Shown here piece by piece: positions 8,987 to 16,571 of a DNA stretch of 46,128 nucleotides. The stretch is from Desulfotignum sp. (GTDB taxonomy: Bacteria; Desulfobacterota; Desulfobacteria; Desulfobacterales; Desulfobacteraceae), in the NCBI GenBank assembly GCA_011389575.1, contig JAABUB010000022.1, forward strand, positions 1-46,128, in the 5' to 3' direction. Within the stretch, counting starts at the first letter, position 1; every line of letters begins with the position of its first letter. Below the pieces are notes generated by a model that was given only the letters and a program-made list of their open reading frames with translations, was not told the DNA's origin and ran no database searches. The position numbers were made by a program, and so were the translations under genes.

Positions 8987-9154
8987 ATGGCAAAAGAAGA
9001 ACACAAGGAAAAAGATTATTGCGATGCAGAAGACCAGAAAAATGTTGTGGATAAAATGGAAGAGTGTGACAACACATCTGAAACAGACAAAGAACGTGAT
9101 GAATGCTACAACAAAGTGATAAAAGAAGACGATGATGGATGCATGTCGTCCTGA
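8987..9154 (+). CDS. Small acidic four-cysteine protein
   Basis: 55 residues, begins MAKEEHKEKDYCDAEDQ. An excellent AAAGGAGG lies six to seven bases before the ATG and a strong hairpin terminator follows, so expression is likely. The protein is highly charged with many D/E/K and four regularly spaced cysteines (12, 27, 40, 52; spacings 14, 12 and 11). The pattern looks like a helical hairpin pinned by disulfides or a small metal site. There is no signal peptide. I do not recognise a family. Codon use is more AT-rich than its neighbours. Confidence 0.75.
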   Translation: MAKEEHKEKDYCDAEDQKNVVDKMEECDNTSETDKERDECYNKVIKEDDDGCMSS

Positions 9155-9183
9155 TTTATACATCATCAGGTCAATATCAGCAG

Positions 9184-9234
9184 ACAGATCCGTTGACAGT
9201 CTTTGCGCCTTTGCTGTTAGCGGATCTGTTATTT
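9184..9234 (+). terminator. Intrinsic terminator
   Basis: ACAGATCCG (9184-9192) pairs with CGGATCTGT (9221-9229), with further inner pairing (GACAG/CTGT), followed by TATTTTT. It ends the small Cys-protein gene and abuts the convergent thyX stop codon. Confidence 0.85.
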
Positions 9235-9840
9235 TTAACTCACCAGGTCATCAAATATTACGGGCAGCCGTTCCTGCAAGTCAACCAGAAGGGGCTGCAT
9301 CAAGGCCCGGATCTGGGGATGGGCTTTTTTGGAACACCGCAGGGCAAACATGTGGCGCCATTCTCTGATATTGCCCTTGACCACAATTTCGGTCTTCAGG
9401 GAATTTGGCAGCACTTCTCTGGCCTGTTCCGGCCGCCATCCGCTTTTGAGCAGCTCCAGATAATATTTCTCCGCATCTTTCATGGCTGATTCCCAGGTTT
9501 CCTGCTGGGCCGGGGTGCTGTCTTCCCACCAGCAAGGCCGGATAAATTCCATTTTCCCGTCGTACCGCACATACCGGGTGGACTCCTGGGCAAAGGAAAA
9601 CAGCCGGTGCCGCACCAGTTCATGGGTCACCCCCCGGTTGGTGATAAACCGGACAATGATGTCGCCAAACTCGATCATGGCATGGTGGCCCCGGTCCCGC
9701 ATCCGTGCCACAAACCCGGCTGCGGAATCGGACGTGATTTTGTCCTCTGATTTGTAACAGGTGCGGCCTGCCGCTTCAATGGTCTGAAGCAGATTCTCCG
9801 GCAGGCTGATGATCTCGTACCCATGATCGATAATTTGCAT
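9235..9840 (-). CDS. thyX: FAD-dependent thymidylate synthase ThyX
   Basis: 201 residues. It methylates dUMP to dTMP using methylene-tetrahydrofolate, FAD and NADPH. The ThyX signature RHRxxS is seen in ELVRHRLFSFAQESTRYV (about residues 76-93), and the C-terminal FALRCSKKAHPQIRALM matches the family. AGGAGGAGG lies just before the ATG. ThyX replaces ThyA in many anaerobes. It is convergent with the small Cys-protein gene, and a 60-residue ORF lies 99 bases upstream on the same strand. Confidence 0.95.
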   Translation of the reverse strand: MQIIDHGYEIISLPENLLQTIEAAGRTCYKSEDKITSDSAAGFVARMRDRGHHAMIEFGDIIVRFITNRGVTHELVRHRLFSFAQESTRYVRYDGKMEFIRPCWWEDSTPAQQETWESAMKDAEKYYLELLKSGWRPEQAREVLPNSLKTEIVVKGNIREWRHMFALRCSKKAHPQIRALMQPLLVDLQERLPVIFDDLVS

Positions 9841-9939
9841 GGACCTCCTCCTGACTCTTTCTTATATCCTGCCCGTCAAAATAGCATACCTGAAACAAAA
9901 GCCCAACCAGTATTTTACGCGGAGAACAACCCTGCCGCT

Positions 9940-10122
9940 TTAATACGGAACCTTCCGGGTTGCCAGCACATACTCCCTGATATTCATAAGCTCCGGATCA
10001 TCTTTTTTTGCCAGACCCTTTTCTGCCCAGGCCAGGGCCTGGTCCGGTTTTTCTACCGCCATCAGAGACTGGGCCGCCATCATCTTCCGCCTCACCGTCC
10101 CTCTTTTTATGCCCATCCTCAT
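9940..10122 (-). CDS. Small TPR-like protein
   Basis: 60 residues. AGGAG lies eight bases upstream of the ATG, which supports translation. The middle part (QSLMAVEKPDQALAWAEKGLAKKDDPELMNIREYV) looks like one tetratricopeptide helix pair. It may be a genuine small protein upstream of thyX or the C-terminal stub of a longer TPR protein; a bidirectional hairpin separates it from what lies further upstream. Confidence 0.45.
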   Translation of the reverse strand: MRMGIKRGTVRRKMMAAQSLMAVEKPDQALAWAEKGLAKKDDPELMNIREYVLATRKVPY

Positions 10123-10160
10123 ATCTGCATCTCCTGCTCTGAATCCCCCATAAACAAAAA

Positions 10161-10206
10161 AACCACAAAGGTATCCCTCTCACACCTGGGAAAAACCTTC
10201 GTGGTT
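10161..10206 (-). terminator. Hairpin with A/T runs on both sides
   Basis: AACCACAAAGG (10161-10171) and CCTTCGTGGTT (10196-10206) pair with one mismatch. T-runs follow on both strands, so it can act in either direction. On the minus strand it would end transcripts from the methyltransferase remnant. Confidence 0.65.
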
Positions 10207-10377
10207 TTATTGAATTCTTTTGGCTGTGTTACGTTCCTGCCTGATTTACAATATCCACAGGCGGCTTGTCAACAAAAACCCGGCTTCCTTAATGATTGTG
10301 CCTATAAGTGGCCGGAGGTGCTGTTTCAAAAAAGTGATATGAATATCGAAGCAGCAGAATAGAAAATTGTCAGATGC

Positions 10378-10721
10378 CTAATGCTCCTTTTCCCCGACAG
10401 CGAGAAAGTGTTTTGCCAGGGCCTCATAGGCCGTGACATTGCCAAAGCCGACCTGTACCAGTTGCGCCTTTACATCCCGGGGAAAATACCTGATCTCTGC
10501 AGGCGGCCCTTCCTTCATTTCCTTTTTCAGCCAGTCAACGATACATATTTTCCCGCCGGGCTTTAACAGGCGGTAAGCTTCTTTGAGCATAAGCCCGGGA
10601 TTTTCCAGCTCATGATGTAGTCAGGCGGGATGTCCTTCAGCCTGTACGGTTTATTCAGCTTCTGCAATTTTTGGGGATTGAATTTCTTGTCGTGCACGAT
10701 TATATCCTTGATAAAAATCAT
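10378..10721 (-). pseudogene. SAM methyltransferase with internal deletion
   Basis: The 5' part (ATG at 10721) reads KFNPQKLQKLNKPYRLKDIP, the typical start of a class I methyltransferase. About 40 codons in, the frame breaks. The continuation in another frame, LHHELENPGLMLKEAYRLLK followed by PGGKICIVDWLKKEMKEGPP, is the C-terminal third of the same family. The SAM-binding core (the DxGxGxG region, roughly 100 residues) is missing, and the junction near 10610 shifts the frame. The gene cannot make an active enzyme. Confidence 0.75.
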
Positions 10722-10789
10722 TCCACATGGTATGTTTTTTATTCACCATAAGGCGTGTAACCATCCTTGTCAAACAGAAATCATACTGT

Positions 10790-11190
10790 TAAGTTTGATT
10801 TTTAAGGCACTGACCCTGGAAGACCCGACACAGGCCCTGGAAACCTTTGCTGTCGGATTTATTAAAAAACATTTATCTGAAGAACATCTGGCCAATATCC
10901 GGTTGCTGGTATCCGAAGGACCTAAGGTACCGGAAATAACCCGTACCTTTTATGCAATGGGACCCAGGCGGACGAAAATCGGCCTTGCCCGGTTTTTCAA
11001 GAATAGATTCAACATCGAGAACGCTGAAGACGAGATCAATATTTTTCTTGCCATTCTCCTTTCCATGCGCATGCCCGTGCTTATCGGTTTACATGCCTCT
11101 CCGCCCCGGGAAAAAATCCACCGGCATGCCGTGAAAGCCGTCAAGATCCTCATGAAAATGTTTGATATAGAAAGGACAGGTGAAATCTGA
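10790..11190 (+). pseudogene. TetR-family regulator lacking its DNA-binding domain
   Basis: From about 10790 the frame encodes LEDPTQALETFAVGFIKKHL and IRLLVSEGPKVPEITRTFY, the C-terminal ligand/dimer domain of TetR/AefR-type repressors, ending at 11190. The N-terminal helix-turn-helix is absent: upstream codons back to 10630 (MSFSLYGLFSFCNFWGLNF) have no resemblance to it. No ribosome site precedes the homologous part. It overlaps the next gene by 11 bases, as in an intact operon, so only the 5' end was lost. Confidence 0.65.
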
Positions 11191-11485
11191 TGCAAAAAAA
11201 TACCCCATTCAATGTGAACGGTGCAAAGCGGGTGATCCCCGGGCTGCCTACTGCGCCAAATCCTTTTCGGAAAAATCCGGTTCACAGCCGGATCTGAACC
11301 CGGTGCAGGCAAAAATTCTGCAATCCCTGAAAGAAACCTGCGGTATCGGCATTCAGGAACTTTCGGGACATCTTGAACTCCCCTTAGAGGCTTTTGAACG
11401 GGACATAGCGGCACTTCGGCATATGGAAAAATTACGGGCTGAGATGAGAGAAGGCCGGAAAAAAAATCTGCCTGTGGCAAAATAA
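11180..11485 (+). CDS. Hypothetical protein with Cys motif and winged-helix-like tail
   Basis: 101 residues from GTG (AAAGGACAG upstream). The N-terminus has a cysteine pattern CERCKAGDPRAAYC that could bind zinc or an iron-sulfur cluster. Residues 43-85 (LNPVQAKILQSLKETCGIGI and following) resemble a winged helix. It overlaps the truncated TetR gene by 11 bases and is 32 bases before a DUF3786 gene, so the three form one operon. I do not know its function; a regulator is possible. Confidence 0.55.
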   Translation: MKSDAKKYPIQCERCKAGDPRAAYCAKSFSEKSGSQPDLNPVQAKILQSLKETCGIGIQELSGHLELPLEAFERDIAALRHMEKLRAEMREGRKKNLPVAK

Positions 11486-11517
11486 CGATTACTAGCAAAG
11501 AAGGAGTTTCACAAACC

Positions 11518-12153
11518 ATGGCATCCAAAGCACCGGTTTTTGAAAAAATCTATCAGGACTATCTGACCAGGGTAGCAGACCAGGACCTGATTAAAAAACA
11601 GGACATCCTGGGGATCCGGGTGGAGGGACAGACCATCGTCATTCCTTTTTTCAATGAAACCTTTTCAATCTTTCCCCGGAAAATTGAGGATCACCAGGGC
11701 CGCCGCCCCCCGCATTCCGTGTGTGTGATTTTGTGTCAGTATCTGCTGCTGAGCCCTGATGACCTGGACGACGACAAACAGCTGGTGACATACCGGGATT
11801 TTAAGGATGCGGCCCCTTATGTACAGGGGTTTGACAATACCGCTCAGCAACCGGTTGCCAAGGCCTTTGCAGGCAGGCTTATCGAACTGGAGGCCGGTTG
11901 CCGGCATCTGGGGGGAACGTCTTGTGATATCGGGATTTCCTGTGATCTGTCTTATGTGTTCGAGGCCCTCCCCAGGGTTCGGATTTACCTGGTTTTCAAT
12001 GATATGGACGAGGATTTTCCAGCGGACTGTAAACTACTGTTTGAAAAACAGGCGGCTCACTACCTTGACATGGAATGCCTGGCCATGATCGGCATGGTGC
12101 TGGCGGAACACTTGACGGAAAAAGACAATCCGAATGTTGCCAGGCTGGCGTGA
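11518..12153 (+). CDS. DUF3786-domain protein
   Basis: 211 residues, AAGGAG before the ATG. The middle segment (VTYRDFKDAAPYVQGFDN...PVAKAFAGRLIELEA) and the C-terminal LPRVRIYLVFNDMDEDFPADCKLLFEKQA match DUF3786, a domain of unknown function found in anaerobes, sometimes next to or fused with iron-sulfur domains of corrinoid or CO-dehydrogenase systems. Cysteines at CRHLGGTSCDIGISC could hold a metal, but no known motif is seen. Last intact gene of the small operon. Confidence 0.75.
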   Translation: MASKAPVFEKIYQDYLTRVADQDLIKKQDILGIRVEGQTIVIPFFNETFSIFPRKIEDHQGRRPPHSVCVILCQYLLLSPDDLDDDKQLVTYRDFKDAAPYVQGFDNTAQQPVAKAFAGRLIELEAGCRHLGGTSCDIGISCDLSYVFEALPRVRIYLVFNDMDEDFPADCKLLFEKQAAHYLDMECLAMIGMVLAEHLTEKDNPNVARLA

Positions 12154-12329
12154 TTCTCACGCTATTCCAGGTAATCCGACAGCATGAGCCCAGAAGAAAA
12201 TTAAACATTGTCCTTGACAGAAATTTTTTTTCATAGATTGACCCAAATTCTGCAATAGAAATTGCAGCCAGCCGAACCAGAAAATTTTCAAATTATTGAA
12301 TCCAAGGCCAAGAAGGTCGAACAGGATAA

Positions 12330-12545
12330 CTTGCGTGTTCAGGGGGAAAGATACCCTTGTGGAGGTTCATGCCGCTGCCTGGGATTCCCTGTGGTTTGCC
12401 GTTTATGACCTGCAATCCGGGTCATCACTATTGCCAATGCAGTTGCATCTGGAGCACCGGCCCATGTGAGCCGGGCGTTTGAATTTCACGACCATTACTG
12501 CTCCGGGGCTGATCGTCACCGCCGGCATTCGGCTGGATTTCTAAA
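12330..12545 (+). pseudogene. Degraded FmdE-like gene
   Basis: Two pieces in different frames resemble the FmdE family (formylmethanofuran dehydrogenase subunit E-like): KDTLVEVHAAAWDSLWFAVY (12348 onward) and, after a frame change, AHVSRAFEFHDHYCSG with the typical HxHYCxG metal site. The order is inverted relative to a normal gene and stops interrupt both pieces. The surrounding 12154-12560 contains no other gene; a perfect 7-bp hairpin (12250-12267) without T-run is the only other structure seen. Confidence 0.5.
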
Positions 12546-12560
12546 AAAATTTAAAAATGG

Positions 12561-12696
12561 TTGACATTAATTTCAAAGCCTGTATTATACAATGATGTTT
12601 CATTCTTTTCGGTGTTTATCAAGATCCAATCTCTGATTTATTCCTCAAAGTACGAAGCGAATTTTTTTTATTTTATTTTTTTAGGAGAATGCCAAC
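12561..12696 (+). promoter_or_regulatory. Cold-shock gene promoter and long leader
   Basis: TTGACA (12561-12566), 16 bases, TATTAT (12583-12588). The start codon is about 100 bases further, giving the long, AT-rich 5' leader expected of cspA-type genes, whose leaders refold at low temperature. The ribosome site is AGGAGA. Confidence 0.7.
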
Positions 12697-12900
12697 ATGG
12701 CGAATGGTACAGTAAAGTGGTTTAACGATGCAAAAGGGTTTGGATTTATTGAACAAGAAGACGGAGGAAACGATGTATTTGTGCATCACTCAGGCATCAA
12801 TGCCATGGGTTTCAAATCCCTCAATGAAGGGGACAGCGTTTCTTTTGACATCACCGAAGGCCAGCGCGGACCCGCTGCAACAAATGTGACTGTAAGATAA
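12697..12900 (+). CDS. Cold-shock domain protein
   Basis: 67 residues, a single OB-fold that binds single-stranded RNA/DNA. Both RNA-binding motifs are intact: KGFGFIE (RNP1) and DVFVHHS (RNP2). It stands alone between its own promoter and a strong terminator. Confidence 0.96.
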   Translation: MANGTVKWFNDAKGFGFIEQEDGGNDVFVHHSGINAMGFKSLNEGDSVSFDITEGQRGPAATNVTVR

Positions 12901-12938
12901 CCAGGGTGTAATCACCCAGTTTATATAGTCTGACCCAA

Positions 12939-12975
12939 AGCCCCTGGATGGTATACTGTCCAGGGGCTTTTTTTA
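12939..12975 (+). terminator. Intrinsic terminator of the cold-shock gene
   Basis: AGCCCCTGGA pairs perfectly with TCCAGGGGCT around a ten-base loop and is followed by seven or more T. A textbook rho-independent terminator. Confidence 0.95.
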
Positions 12976-13004
12976 TGCCCGGCTCTTCGGGTCCGGCAGA
13001 TTTA

Positions 13005-13170
13005 TTATTCAATGTAGTGCAGCCGATCCATTCTTATTGCTCCATGCACCTTCGGTCCCTTTGCAATGGACATGTTCATGAAGGCGCTTGCGGATAATTC
13101 CGAAATGCGTCTGTTTTTGCCGATGGAATCCTGCACCTTTACCGTGGCGTTATGTTGCCGGACGTAAGAG
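13005..13170 (-). pseudogene. Out-of-frame tail after the ABC ATPase
   Basis: A frame different from that of the ATPase, open from about 13274 to 13005, encodes VQDSIGKNRRISELSASAFM and KGPKVHGAIRMDRLHYIE. The part overlapping the ATPase looks like a shadow, but the part after its stop reads like real protein, possibly a TOBE-type extension cut off by a frameshift near 13150-13170. It could instead be the end of an unrelated lost gene. Confidence 0.3.
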
Positions 13171-13890
13171 GCCGGGGTGCCGGCCTTCAAGAATGTTTGG
13201 CATTTTGATAAATTCAGCGACGGAGGTGTTTGCCGGATCGAAAAAAAAGGCTGCGGGAATCGCCACCTGTTCAATGCTGCCGTTGGCCATTAAGGCGATC
13301 CGATCTGAAATTCTCGCCGCCTCTTTGAGGTCGTGGGTGACATGTACGGTTGTCACGCCCAGCTTTTTTAGGATATCATGCAGTTCGGTGCTTAAATGCG
13401 TTGCCGTCCGTGGGTCCAGGCCGGAAGTTGGTTCGTCGAGAAGAAGCGTTTTCGGTGACGGTGCCAGCGAGCGGGCCAGAGCAACCCTTTTTTTCTCGCC
13501 ACCGGAAATCTGATGCGGATAACGCCCGGCCAGGTGACGGATCTGCATCAACTCCAAAAGAAATGAAATTTTTTGGGCCATGACGTTCTTTGGATACCCT
13601 TGCGCCCTCAGGCCAAAGCCGATGTTGGCCATCACGGAAAGATGGGGAAAAAGGGCCAATTCCTGGAACAGGTAACCAACACCTCTTTTAAAAGGCGGAA
13701 GTGGATTGACATCGACGTCATCAATTAAAACACTGCCGGTGTATGCCTCAACGCCCGCAATCATATTCAAAAGGGTCGTTTTCCCGGCACCTGTTTCACC
13801 AACAATGACAAAATATTCACCATCTTTGATCGTAAGATTCAAATTGCGGCAATTCCGTATAGTTACGTTTCGAAGTTGGATCTCAGGCAT
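13150..13890 (-). CDS. ABC transporter ATP-binding protein
   Basis: 246 residues. Walker A is GETGAGKTTLLN, the signature ISGGEKKRVALARSL, Walker B TLLLDEPTSGLDP and the switch histidine VHVTHDLKEA. The protein stops right after MPNILEGR, where ModC/WtpC-like ATPases usually continue into a regulatory domain; a frameshift there is possible. It overlaps the permease gene by 8 bases and powers the importer encoded upstream. Confidence 0.9.
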   Translation of the reverse strand: MPEIQLRNVTIRNCRNLNLTIKDGEYFVIVGETGAGKTTLLNMIAGVEAYTGSVLIDDVDVNPLPPFKRGVGYLFQELALFPHLSVMANIGFGLRAQGYPKNVMAQKISFLLELMQIRHLAGRYPHQISGGEKKRVALARSLAPSPKTLLLDEPTSGLDPRTATHLSTELHDILKKLGVTTVHVTHDLKEAARISDRIALMANGSIEQVAIPAAFFFDPANTSVAEFIKMPNILEGRHPGLLRPAT

Positions 13891-14674
13891 TGTCAGTCCA
13901 GTCTCCTATCAACTTTCTTTCCATTACACCCAATATTTTTTCAAAAGATAAGCACATGAGGGAGAGAATAACCAGGCTGGACATAATGATATCCACTCTC
14001 ATCAGACTTTCTGCTTTCATGATAAGGGCTCCGAGTCCTGTCGGAATCGCCACCATTTCCGCAGCAAGAACCATGCGCCAGGACATCCCGGAGGAGAGCT
14101 TCAAGCCGGTGAATATCTGCGGCGCGGCATTGGGGAGAATCACCTGGAAGAGTATCCGCTTCTCCGATGCCCCAAGGATATGGGCGGCGTGGATCATCTT
14201 CGGGTCCACACTGCGTATGCCCCCCGCAGTGTTGTAGCAAAGCGGAAAAAAAACACCAATACTGATGATGGCAACAGGTAATGTCTCATTGATGCCGATC
14301 CAGAGCATCAACAGGGGCAGCCACCCAAGTGCCGGTATGGGATAAAGCAGGCTGATGATGGGGGACAATGATTGATAAACCTTTTCTTGCCAACCCATGA
14401 GCATGCCGACCCCGATGCCCGAGACCGTTCCTATACAAAGGCCGGCAAGCACTCTGCCCAGGGTGCTTGCAAAATTTTTCATCATCACCCCGCTTTTGAA
14501 AAGCGCCGCCATTTCCAGGAGTACCGCGCTGAAAGGGGGAAAAACTGCGGAGCCGGCAAACGGGCCATATCTTGCAGCAAGCTCCCACAGGGTGAAAAAC
14601 AGGATCACTGGAACGATTTTCCACAGATTCAGATTGCCGGACCAGAGGTTTTTTAAAAAAGCCGGTGTTTTCAT
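13883..14674 (-). CDS. ABC transporter permease, SsuC/TauC type
   Basis: 263 residues, about six membrane helices. The loop that contacts the ATPase is seen as AAHILGASEKRILFQVILPNA. This permease class serves importers of sulfonates, nitrate, pyrimidine precursors and some metals. It overlaps the binding-protein gene by 4 bases and the ATPase gene by 8, so all three are one operon. Confidence 0.9.
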   Translation of the reverse strand: MKTPAFLKNLWSGNLNLWKIVPVILFFTLWELAARYGPFAGSAVFPPFSAVLLEMAALFKSGVMMKNFASTLGRVLAGLCIGTVSGIGVGMLMGWQEKVYQSLSPIISLLYPIPALGWLPLLMLWIGINETLPVAIISIGVFFPLCYNTAGGIRSVDPKMIHAAHILGASEKRILFQVILPNAAPQIFTGLKLSSGMSWRMVLAAEMVAIPTGLGALIMKAESLMRVDIIMSSLVILSLMCLSFEKILGVMERKLIGDWTDNA

Positions 14675-15720
14675 ACCTGTCGTAAAAATTGCAGATCCAG
14701 CATCATATCTGCCGAAAATGGTTTTTTGATATTTCCCAAACGTACGGCATTATCAATGGTATGTTGAAACTGCTCTGTGTCGATGGAATTGATATATTCA
14801 AGATTCTTCATGGAACGGGCAATGGATGCACTGGATACCGTGAGTTCGCTTTCTTTTTCCAGCACATCCGCCAAGGGCGTATTCCTGCCTTCGAATGAGA
14901 GATAGCGGGCCGCCAGTTCGGCGCTTGCCGCAGGATTTTCATTCATCCAGACCGTTGCTTTTTTTGTGGCCTTCACCAGCTTGTTTGCAATATCAGGATT
15001 GGCCTGGATCAGTTCTTCCCTGGCCAGGAGAACACTGCCAATCATGTTCGGCCATACGTCTCTGGCGGTCAGCTTCACAGAAAAACCGTCACGTTCGGTC
15101 ATCGTCAACCAATGATCCGGAAGAAACACCGCATCCAGCTGCCCGGTTCTCAGGGCAAAAATCGATTTGGGAGGATTCATCCGCCGTACCTTTGACAAGA
15201 TGGTCTGCTTGTTGAGATCATGCTGTTCCATGACACGATGCATCAGCGTATCCGTTGCTGTCCCCTCTCTCAACGTACCGATCCGGATACCGGGTTTTTC
15301 AAGATCTTCAATGGACTGGATCTTCTCGGGGTTCACAGCCAGACCGTAGCCATACAGGTGGGTGCCGCACAACACCTTTATCGGTACACCGGCATTGGCA
15401 TATGCGTTTATGGCGGGAATAAGACAGATATACGCAACGTCCACATCACCCCTGGTCAACCCTGCGGCCAGAGATACGCCTGTGACGTAACTTGCATAGG
15501 TCGTGTAACTAAGCCCTTCTTCTTTATAGAACCCTTTTTCTATGGCCACATAGGCCGGCACCGCATGGCTGTTGAATTCCACCGCGATTCTGATGGGTTT
15601 ATCGGTTCCGGCCCCCCGGACATTCACAGTAAAGTAAGGGGCCGTAAGCAGAGCAGCCGTTCCTAATGCAGATTTGACAAGAAAGTCCCGCCTGGTAAAA
15701 GTACTTTGGATCATATCCAT
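14671..15720 (-). CDS. ABC substrate-binding protein, NMT1/SsuA-like, Tat-exported
   Basis: 349 residues. The N-terminus has a twin-arginine signal (STFTRRDFLVKSALGTAALL), so it is exported folded, which suggests a cofactor or metal loaded in the cytoplasm, or an assembly requirement. The mature part shows the NMT1-like pattern HAVPAYVAIEKGFYKEEGL. The substrate cannot be read from sequence. The neighbours (DUF364 protein, XRE-PBP regulator) favour a metal or metal chelate over sulfonates (inference). AGGAG before the ATG. Confidence 0.88.
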   Translation of the reverse strand: MDMIQSTFTRRDFLVKSALGTAALLTAPYFTVNVRGAGTDKPIRIAVEFNSHAVPAYVAIEKGFYKEEGLSYTTYASYVTGVSLAAGLTRGDVDVAYICLIPAINAYANAGVPIKVLCGTHLYGYGLAVNPEKIQSIEDLEKPGIRIGTLREGTATDTLMHRVMEQHDLNKQTILSKVRRMNPPKSIFALRTGQLDAVFLPDHWLTMTERDGFSVKLTARDVWPNMIGSVLLAREELIQANPDIANKLVKATKKATVWMNENPAASAELAARYLSFEGRNTPLADVLEKESELTVSSASIARSMKNLEYINSIDTEQFQHTIDNAVRLGNIKKPFSADMMLDLQFLRQV

Positions 15721-15762
15721 TTTTCTCCTTTGACAATATCCGTTACCATTCTTGATTCCGCG

Positions 15763-16482
15763 CTATCCGGCACAGGGGCAGAAGCGATGATACCCATAAA
15801 GTGCGGCAGGTCCGGCAACGGTGACTCCGTAAAAAACAACCGGTTTTTTATTCAGAAAATAGCCGATCGTGCCGTTGACACAGGTTGAACCGGTAGCGAC
15901 AATGATATCTCCCCAGGACAATACATCTTCGGTATTTTCCGGCCCCTCGATTGTCAGGCCGAAACGATCCGCGCCGATATTGTCCTCATCCAGGTCGATA
16001 ACACGCAGCATGAATGATTGCGACAGTTGTTCAAGCATTGCCGGTTGAAACCCCACGAAAGCGATTTTCGGATTTCCGAATTGTTCAGTAATAAAAGCCG
16101 GCAGCTGTTCCGCACAAATTTTGGGCTCGCTGTCCCTGCAGTGAACGGTATTTGAGATCCTGCCGGCATCGCGCATAACGGCATTGAAGGTTGCGATGAA
16201 CACAGCACGTTCGAAATCGGTCTGCAGGTCGAGATCCATGACCGCTTGCAGTGAACCTTGAAAATTTCCCGGCATGTCTGTAAATGCATGGCCCCGGTAA
16301 TCCCGGAAAACCGCTTCCACCATCACTTCCTTGCCCTTGAGAATAGGAAAATCGGTGCGGTCCGGTTTGCCGATGGCTTCCTGAGGTGAAAGCGGCCTTG
16401 CCGAAACAACCGTTACTGTTTCATCCATCATTTGACCGGCCATTGCATGCAATTCAGTTTTCAGTTTTTTGTAGTATTCCAT
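15763..16482 (-). CDS. DUF364/DUF4213 putative heavy-metal chelation protein
   Basis: 239 residues. The N-terminal part matches DUF4213 and the C-terminal part the Rossmann-like DUF364: KIAFVGFQPAMLEQL, then DIIVATGSTCVNGTIGYFLN, where TGST-x-VNGT is the hallmark. This family is annotated as heavy-metal chelation from structural work, but its reaction is not known. It sits 42 bases upstream of the Tat-exported binding protein in the same operon, which links it to the imported substrate. Near the end it has cysteines (YHRFCPCAG) that could bind metal. Confidence 0.82.
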   Translation of the reverse strand: MEYYKKLKTELHAMAGQMMDETVTVVSARPLSPQEAIGKPDRTDFPILKGKEVMVEAVFRDYRGHAFTDMPGNFQGSLQAVMDLDLQTDFERAVFIATFNAVMRDAGRISNTVHCRDSEPKICAEQLPAFITEQFGNPKIAFVGFQPAMLEQLSQSFMLRVIDLDEDNIGADRFGLTIEGPENTEDVLSWGDIIVATGSTCVNGTIGYFLNKKPVVFYGVTVAGPAALYGYHRFCPCAG

Positions 16483-16571
16483 CTTCTTTCCCTGAATGGA
16501 TTCTTTTTGGTTGTCGATTTTTCCCTGTTTAACAGAGACACTCGCTGCTCTTTTGAGCAGTTGCTTTTTAT

